From Chloroflexota bacterium (GTDB lineage Bacteria > Chloroflexota > Limnocylindria > Limnocylindrales > CSP1-4), in assembly GCA_029778235.1 (NCBI GenBank), contig JAKOQS010000007.1, forward strand, positions 1-49,743: a DNA stretch of 49,743 bases, read 5' to 3'. The notes under the pieces are model-generated. The model had not been told where the DNA came from. It saw only the letters and a list, made by a program, of their open reading frames with translations, and searched no databases. Shown here one piece after another: positions 45,200 to 49,743 of the stretch (its first letter is position 1; every line of letters starts with the position of its first letter). The translations under genes were made by a program, and so were the position numbers.

Positions 45200-45211
45200 C
45201 ATCGTCATGCG
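45200..45211 (+). promoter_or_regulatory. Half-copy of the CATCGTCATNCG motif
   Basis: CATCGTCATGCG lies in the 123-base gap between the divergent kinase and HAD genes. It matches the left half and spacer of the palindromes at 39688 and 41001 but lacks the right arm. Confidence 0.35.
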
Positions 45212-45250
45212 TCCATGGCTCGACCGCCACCCTCGCGCCCCTGGCTCGTC

Positions 45251-45266
45251 TATCCTTCGCCCGATG
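45251..45266 (+). promoter_or_regulatory. Leaderless promoter of the HAD gene
   Basis: TATCCT (45251-45256) is seven bases before the ATG at 45264, so the transcript would start at or beside the start codon. No Shine-Dalgarno sequence. Confidence 0.6.
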
Positions 45267-46001
45267 ACTCCGCCTTCCATCGCCCCCACCGGCCCCCGCG
45301 ACCCCGCGCCCGGCGACGTCGTCGCCGCCGACCTGGAGGGGACGCTGACGGAGGGCGAGACGTGGCGCGGCCTTGGACGATGGCTCTCCCTCCACGGCCG
45401 GCGCGCCGCCTACCGCCGATTCCTCGTCCCCAGGCTCGCGCTCCTCCCGCTCGTGCGCGTGGGACTCGCCGACCGCCAGGACTTCCGTGACCGATGGATC
45501 CGGGACGTCGTCCGCCTCCTGGCCGGCATGGACCGCGCCGAGGTGGACGATGTCGCCGAGTGGATCGTCGAGGAGGAGCTCTGGCCGGCACGCCGCCCCG
45601 CGCTGCTCGGCGAGCTCGCCGCCGCGCGTGATGCGGGTGCGCGGGCGATCGTGGTCTCGGGGACGTACGTCCCGGTCCTCGACCGGTTCTGCGCGCGCGC
45701 CGGGCTCGAGGGGATCGGGACGCCGCTCGCGTTCGACGGTGAGGTCTTCACCGGCGGCCTGGCCGGGCCGGTGAACACCGGCCAGCGCAAGGTGGAGCGC
45801 CTGGCGCGGCGCATCGGGACGGCCCCGCTGTGCCGGGCCTATGGCGACTCGGCCGCGGACGCTGCCCTGCTCGGGGCCGCGGCGGATGCGGTCGCCGTCA
45901 CGCCGGACCCCGGCTTGACCCGCATCGCGCGCGCCCGCGGGTGGCGGATCGTCTCCGCGTCCGGCGCGGCCGTCACCGACGGCGCCCGCCGTCCGTCGTG
46001 A
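45264..46001 (+). CDS. HAD-superfamily (IB, phosphoserine-phosphatase-like) hydrolase
   Basis: A 245-residue predicted phosphatase. Motif I is VAADLEGTLTEGETW (nucleophile Asp, with Glu where the second Asp usually stands), motif II is IVVSGTYVPVL, the lysine is in NTGQRKVERL and motif IV is YGDSAADAALLG. A helical cap with RFLVPRLALLPLVRVG may be membrane-associated. It lies just before a cis-prenyltransferase, so a prenyl-phosphate or lipid-phosphate substrate is conceivable. The real substrate is unknown. Confidence 0.85.
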   Translation: MTPPSIAPTGPRDPAPGDVVAADLEGTLTEGETWRGLGRWLSLHGRRAAYRRFLVPRLALLPLVRVGLADRQDFRDRWIRDVVRLLAGMDRAEVDDVAEWIVEEELWPARRPALLGELAAARDAGARAIVVSGTYVPVLDRFCARAGLEGIGTPLAFDGEVFTGGLAGPVNTGQRKVERLARRIGTAPLCRAYGDSAADAALLGAAADAVAVTPDPGLTRIARARGWRIVSASGAAVTDGARRPS

Positions 46002-46056
46002 ACGGGTGGAGGCATGGCGTGACGGCGCGCCGCGCGCTCTTCGCTCGGAGGGACAC

Positions 46057-46956
46057 ATGACGCGACCGGAGAGGGGGCTGGCGGCGGACGCCACCGTGGA
46101 CGGTGCGGCCCGCGACGCGGGCGACGCGCTCCGCACGGCTCGCCGTGCGTTCGACGGCCTCGGGATCCGGCTCGCCGCGGTGGCGCTGCGGCCCGTGTAT
46201 GCCGTCTACCTGCGGCGCCTGCGCGCCGAGGTGGCCGCCCAGCCGGTCCCCGAGCACGTCGCCGTCATCATGGACGGCAACCGGCGCTGGGCGGCGCGGG
46301 CGGGCCACACGGACCCCGGCTTCGGGCACCGCGCCGGCGCCGAGAAGGCGCTGGAGCTCGTCGACTGGTGCGCGGAGACCGGCGTCCGCGAGGTCACGCT
46401 CTGGGCTCTCTCGCTGGAGAACCTCGGTCGGTCCGACGACGAGGTGGGGACCATCGCCGGGGTCGCGACCGACGCCCTGACCGCGCTCGCGACCGGCAGG
46501 CGTCGCACGCGCGTCCCCATCCGGCTGCGGGTGATCGGCCGGCGCGACGCTCTCCCCGAGACGCTCCGCGCGGCCGTCGAGGACGCAGCGGCGGTCTCGC
46601 GCGACGACGGCGCGATGACGGTGACGATCGCGCTCGGGTACAGCGGGCGCGACGAGCTGCTGGAGGCGTTCCGCGCGACGGTCCGCGACCTCGTCGCCGA
46701 GGGCGCCGAGCCCTGGTCGATCCCGGACGCGCTCACCGAGGGAGCCGTCGCCGCGCATCTGTACACGGTCGGCTCGTCCGACCCGGACCTGATCATCCGG
46801 ACGTCGGGCGAGATCCGGCTCTCGGGCTTCATGCCCTGGCAGAGCGTCTACAGCGAGTACTACTTCTCCGACGCGTACTGGCCGGCGTTCCGCGAGATCG
46901 ACTTCCTGCGCGCCATCCGCACGTACCAGCAGCGCCGACGTCGTTTCGGGCTCTGA
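46057..46956 (+). CDS. uppS: cis-prenyltransferase (UppS family, Rv1086-like)
   Basis: A 299-residue isoprenyl transferase adding cis units to allylic diphosphates, normally to make the lipid carrier for cell-wall precursors. Catalytic Asp is in VAVIMDGNRRWAARAG; ENLGRSDDEV, RTSGEIRLSGF and the end YWPAFREIDFLRAIRTYQ are conserved. The C terminus and the N-terminal amphipathic RPVYAVYLRRLRAEV resemble the mycobacterial Rv1086 short-chain subgroup, so product length is open. ATG at 46057 has GGAGGG just upstream; the frame opens at 46006. Confidence 0.92.
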   Translation: MTRPERGLAADATVDGAARDAGDALRTARRAFDGLGIRLAAVALRPVYAVYLRRLRAEVAAQPVPEHVAVIMDGNRRWAARAGHTDPGFGHRAGAEKALELVDWCAETGVREVTLWALSLENLGRSDDEVGTIAGVATDALTALATGRRRTRVPIRLRVIGRRDALPETLRAAVEDAAAVSRDDGAMTVTIALGYSGRDELLEAFRATVRDLVAEGAEPWSIPDALTEGAVAAHLYTVGSSDPDLIIRTSGEIRLSGFMPWQSVYSEYYFSDAYWPAFREIDFLRAIRTYQQRRRRFGL

Positions 46957-46962
46957 CGGACC

Positions 46963-46984
46963 TCCCCGAAGGTACCGACGGGGG
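46963..46984 (+). terminator. Weak hairpin after uppS
   Basis: CCCCG and CGGGG pair around a 10-base loop, a few bases past the uppS stop. It is short and has no U-tract. Confidence 0.25.
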
Positions 46985-47024
46985 ACGGACCGGCGGGTGG
47001 GGGCCGGACCGGGTCCTGCCGTCC

Positions 47025-47030
47025 TATGTT
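47025..47030 (+). promoter_or_regulatory. Candidate -10 (TATGTT) for the I42-like gene
   Basis: TATGTT stands out in a GC-rich gap about 65 bases before the ATG at 47096, which has its own GGAGG ribosome site. No clear -35 box. Confidence 0.35.
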
Positions 47031-47095
47031 CCTGCCACGCGGACGGGCCGCGAGACGGCCGCGCGGGGAGGGCCGGCGCGCCGGCAGGAGGCCCC

Positions 47096-48112
47096 ATGGG
47101 ACGCGCACCTCGCTCCTCGCGCCGAGCGGCGCGGCGGCGCGGGATCGGTGCGGTGCTGATCGTGCCCGCGCTCGTCGCGCCCGCGCTGACCGCCCTCCTC
47201 AGCCTGGCCGCGGCCGCTCCAGCCGCGGCGGCGGCCGGTGACAGTGACGTCACGCTCGCGGAGGACTCCTCCGGCTCCACCCTCGATCTCTCGGTCGAGG
47301 CGACCGCATCCGTCGTCCTCACCGCCAGCGGCGGGACCGGGTACGCGTGGCGGACCCTCCGGGAGCCCGACGCCGCCGTCATCCCGCCGCCGGCGGACGC
47401 GCCCTGGCCGTACGTGGTCGCCCAGGGCGACCTGCCCGGCTCGCCCGTGTCGTGGGTGTGGTACCTGGCGCCCGCGGCGCCCGGGACCACGACCCTCGCG
47501 GCCGGGCTCTTCCCGCCGGGCGCGGAGACGCCAGAGGCGACCTATCGGCTCGACATCGTGGTCCGCGACGGGTCGTCCGCCTCCGCGACCCTGAACGACG
47601 CCGCATGTGGCCGCATCGTCGCCGTCGACAGCGACGCGACCGTCGCGATCACGCTCCCCTCGAACGCCTCGACCGGGTACAGCTGGCGGGTCACGCAGGA
47701 GCCGGAGCCGTTCCTCGTGGCCGAGCCCGGCAGCGGCGACTACGCGGCGCCGCCGGCGGGGTCGCCGCCCGGCGCGGGCGGATCGCAGACCTTCGCGTGG
47801 CGCGCGACCGCTGCCGGCTCGACCGGGCTGCAGCTCGGCTACGTCCCACCGGCTGCCACGGCGCCGGAGACCACGTGCTCCCTCACGGTCGTCGCCGGCG
47901 CGCCCGTCCCACGGCCGCCGAAGCCGGGCGACGCCGCGGGAGGCTCGCCCGACGGCTCGCTCGGACCCTCTCCGCCGCCGACCGCGGCGGAGGCGCACGA
48001 GGACGGCGGGTTCTCCGGGCCGGGGTCCGTCGCGTTCGTGGTGCTCCTCGTGGCCGCGGCGGTCACGACGCCGGTGCTGGCGATCCGGCGGCGTCGCGCA
48101 CGGGGTGCCTGA
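47096..48112 (+). CDS. Exported, membrane-anchored protein with I42 (chagasin-like) fold
   Basis: A 338-residue protein with a signal peptide (basic start, hydrophobic 18-45, APAAAAA cleavage region) and a C-terminal helix (311-330) followed by RRRRARGA. Between them are two related beta domains: residues 50-157 (GGTGYAWR) and 165-268 (SNASTGYSWRV, then QTFAWRATAAGST). The second has the N-x-S/T-T-G-Y loop of the chagasin/I42 cysteine-protease inhibitor family, with Cys171 and Cys261 able to form a disulfide. The RPW loop is absent. A Pro-rich spacer precedes the anchor. Confidence 0.78.
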   Translation: MGRAPRSSRRAARRRGIGAVLIVPALVAPALTALLSLAAAAPAAAAAGDSDVTLAEDSSGSTLDLSVEATASVVLTASGGTGYAWRTLREPDAAVIPPPADAPWPYVVAQGDLPGSPVSWVWYLAPAAPGTTTLAAGLFPPGAETPEATYRLDIVVRDGSSASATLNDAACGRIVAVDSDATVAITLPSNASTGYSWRVTQEPEPFLVAEPGSGDYAAPPAGSPPGAGGSQTFAWRATAAGSTGLQLGYVPPAATAPETTCSLTVVAGAPVPRPPKPGDAAGGSPDGSLGPSPPPTAAEAHEDGGFSGPGSVAFVVLLVAAAVTTPVLAIRRRRARGA

Positions 48113-48172
48113 GCCCCGGGTCCCGGAACCTCGTTCAGACGAACGGCGGAGTGCCCACCGCCGGGAAGGGGC

Positions 48173-48208
48173 GTCGCGCGGGGCGGGCTCCAGGGCCCGC
48201 CCCGCGAC
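48173..48208 (+). terminator. Bidirectional terminator hairpin
   Basis: GTCGCG..GGGGCGGGC pairs with GCCCGCCCCGCGAC around a six-base loop, with a 2-base bulge. It separates the convergent I42-like and YbjN-like genes. Confidence 0.7.
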
Positions 48209-48217
48209 GGCGGCGCC

Positions 48218-48661
48218 TCAGCTCGACCGGTCGGCCATCCTGACCCCGCCGAATCGCGAGACGATCTCGTCGTCGTACTGGTCCGCGGTGGACGCGACCG
48301 CGAGGATCGAGGCCCGCAGCTCCTGCTTGGTGACGGTGGACCCCAGGATAGTGTGCTCGAAGAACGAGTCGCCCTCGCTGTCGATCCCGAAGGCGCCGAA
48401 CCGCATCTCGCCGTTGGCGTTCAGCAGGAACCGCCCGAGGTCGGCCGTCAGCTCCGTGCCCGTCGTGAGCCAGGAGCGCGTCGTGATCGTCGCGTCGTCG
48501 TCGCCCCACGCGGAGACCCAGGTCTGGACCCAGGCGGAGCCGAAGCGCACGCCGAACGTCGGCCGGTCGTCCCGTGGGGACGCCATCTCGCCGAAGAGCT
48601 CCTTCATCAGCGGCGCGACCTTCTCGTAGACCGCCTGCTGCGCGGGCGTCTGGAACTCCAT
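48218..48661 (-). CDS. YbjN-like / tandem alpha-beta fold protein
   Basis: A 147-residue soluble protein whose pattern (PTFGVRFGSAWVQTWVSAWGDDDATITTRSWLTTG; LGRFLLNANGEMRFGAFGIDSEGDSFFEHTILG) suggests the YbjN/type-III-chaperone-like fold. ATG at 48661 has a perfect AGGAGG five bases upstream. The A of the preceding gene's TGA is the first base of its ATG, so it is coupled to the Clp-like gene. Function unknown; the family assignment is tentative. Confidence 0.65.
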   Translation of the reverse strand: MEFQTPAQQAVYEKVAPLMKELFGEMASPRDDRPTFGVRFGSAWVQTWVSAWGDDDATITTRSWLTTGTELTADLGRFLLNANGEMRFGAFGIDSEGDSFFEHTILGSTVTKQELRASILAVASTADQYDDEIVSRFGGVRMADRSS

Positions 48662-49743
48662 CACGTCCTCCTTTCCGCGATGCCGCGGTCCGCCGCGGGG
48701 GCCGGCACCGCCTTCATGTCACCCTCCACGACGAGGCTCCCGTCACGCACCGTGACGTGGACCCGGGCGGAGACCCCGGCCTCCTCCGCCGCGTCGATCG
48801 CGTCGGCGACCAGGGGACCGAGCCCGTCGTCCAGGTAGCGCTCCCAGCGACGACCCTGTGTCCCGTCCGGACCTCGCGCCGCAAGGTGCGGCGCGACGGA
48901 CGGATCCCACTCGACGGCAACCCCGCGCTCCGCGAAGCGCCGCGCCAGCTCCGGCAGCAGGGTCCGCTCGATCCACGCCTCCCGCGAGCCGGCTCCGGGC
49001 GCCTGCTCGACCACGAGGTCCACCTCGTCGCCCAGCAGCACGCCGAGCAGCGTGCCCGGGTCCAGCGCAGTCCGGGTCGTGCGGCCGGGCAGGGCCGTGC
49101 CGGTCTCCTCACCCGTCCCCGCCGCATCCCCGGTGGCGAAGCCGATGGGGCGCCGCGCGGCCGCATCCGGCGCCGCGGCGAGCAGGACGACGGTCTCGGA
49201 CAGGTGGATCTGCCGTCCGGCACCGTCGGCGAGCGTCCCCGACGAGAGGGCGCGGCCCAGGACGTCCAGCACCACGGGGTGCGCGCGATCCACGTCCTCG
49301 ACGAGCACCGTGCATGCGCGCATGCGGTCGATCGCGTGGATCGGGAGGTCGTCGCTGTACCCGACGTAACCGGGCGGGGCGCCGACGAGCATGGCGACGT
49401 CGTGGTCCTGCGTCATGCGCCCCGCCTCGATCGTCACCACGCGGTCGGGCGACCCGAACAGCGCCTCCGCGATGACCTCGGCGAGCGCGGATGCGGCACG
49501 CGCCTGCTCGCCGGCGAGGAGGATCACCGCGTTCGGCCGCTCGCTGCGCATGTCGGCGCCACGCATGCCCACTCCGATCCGCTGCACGACCGCCTCGACG
49601 TCGGCCGCCATCAGCAGCCCGGTCGTCGAGAGGCGCGTCGCGAGGTCCGCGAGGCGCTCGTCCACGTCCGTCGGCAGCCCGGTCAGCCGCCGCCCCACGG
49701 CCTCCACGTCGGCAGCGGTGGTGGTCGACCCACCGGTCGCGAC
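48661..49743 (-). CDS. Clp-type AAA+ protein lacking Walker A (partial, runs off window)
   Basis: The visible 360 C-terminal residues match the linker and second AAA+ module of ClpB/ClpC: TAADVEAVGRRLTGLPTDVDERL, then LVGAPPGYVGYSDDLP (substrate-gripping pore loop intact). Where ClpB has G-x4-GKT it reads LLAGEQARAASALAEVIAEALFG, with no lysine. Walker B is VLVEDVDRAHP rather than DE. The C-terminal small domain is recognisable (DEVDLVVEQAP; ERTLLPELARRFAERG). This module probably cannot hydrolyse ATP. The N-terminal part lies beyond the window. Confidence 0.75.
   Translation of the reverse strand, partial: VATGGSTTTAADVEAVGRRLTGLPTDVDERLADLATRLSTTGLLMAADVEAVVQRIGVGMRGADMRSERPNAVILLAGEQARAASALAEVIAEALFGSPDRVVTIEAGRMTQDHDVAMLVGAPPGYVGYSDDLPIHAIDRMRACTVLVEDVDRAHPVVLDVLGRALSSGTLADGAGRQIHLSETVVLLAAAPDAAARRPIGFATGDAAGTGEETGTALPGRTTRTALDPGTLLGVLLGDEVDLVVEQAPGAGSREAWIERTLLPELARRFAERGVAVEWDPSVAPHLAARGPDGTQGRRWERYLDDGLGPLVADAIDAAEEAGVSARVHVTVRDGSLVVEGDMKAVPAPAADRGIAERRT

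Noticed and set aside
45141-46136. N-terminal extension of the histidine kinase up to 46136
   Set aside because: The open frame runs through the HAD gene on the other strand and the divergent promoter region; its translation is low-complexity and the GAF domain begins after 45140.

Overview
This is a very GC-rich bacterial chromosome segment. It is packed with genes, and no gap longer than 300 bases lacks one. The order rpmJ-rpsM-rpsK-rpsD-rpoA-rplQ-truA-rplM-rpsI, followed by glm, acpS, nnrD, alr and the tsaE-tsaB-rimI-tsaD group, is a Terrabacteria-type order. CdaA-type rather than DisA-type c-di-AMP synthesis, a degenerate MutL-like protein paired with a KOW-like partner, NfnAB and pyruvate phosphate dikinase all point to a high-GC Chloroflexota (soil or freshwater metagenome type). 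Some gene order and a likely F420 enzyme are shared with Actinobacteriota. The phylum call is an inference.

Layout. 1-4.6 kb: end of the ribosomal protein/RNA polymerase operon plus truA, rplM and rpsI. 4.6-14.8 kb: a TPR protein, then cdaA-cdaR-glmM-glmS-acpS-nnrD-alr-macro-small acidic protein, which couples c-di-AMP signalling to wall-precursor synthesis. 14.9-17.5 kb: the MutL-like/KOW-like pair. 17.6-25.7 kb: a long overlapping operon, tsaE-tsaB-rimI-tsaD-rsmA-ispE-ridA-glmU-CBS/CorC transporter, for t6A modification, rRNA methylation, isoprenoids and UDP-GlcNAc. 25.8-28.3 kb: polyprenyl diphosphate synthase facing recO and a probable F420 oxidoreductase. 28.5-32 kb: glycyl-tRNA synthetase flanked by two paralogous proteins that fuse an XRE-type HTH to a PD-(D/E)XK-nuclease-like domain. 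32.1-36.3 kb (minus strand): NfnAB, a membrane protein and a ferredoxin-NADP reductase-like flavoprotein, divergent from ppdK (36.5-39.3 kb). 39.4-45.1 kb (minus strand): a two-component locus with a 1369-residue, cysteine-free kinase (five GAF, two PAS), a stand-alone receiver, a NarL-type regulator and a 56-residue small protein. 45.3-49.7 kb: a HAD phosphatase, a cis-prenyltransferase, a surface-anchored I42-like protein, a YbjN-like protein and the end of a Clp-type AAA+ protein that has lost Walker A.

How it works together. GlmM, GlmS and GlmU (the complete route from fructose-6-phosphate to UDP-GlcNAc), Alr, CdaA/CdaR and the prenyl synthases supply and regulate envelope precursors. Most operon genes overlap by 4 bases (ATGA/GTGA), which implies translational coupling.

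Most notable patterns: (1) many first genes of transcription units have a TANNNT hexamer 6-9 bases before the start codon and no Shine-Dalgarno sequence, as expected for leaderless mRNAs, whereas genes with leaders often show TGCTANNNT; (2) the HTH-nuclease-like pair around glyS; (3) a CATCGTCATNCG motif in all three main intergenic gaps of the two-component locus; (4) the Clp-like protein with no Walker A beside a YbjN-like gene.
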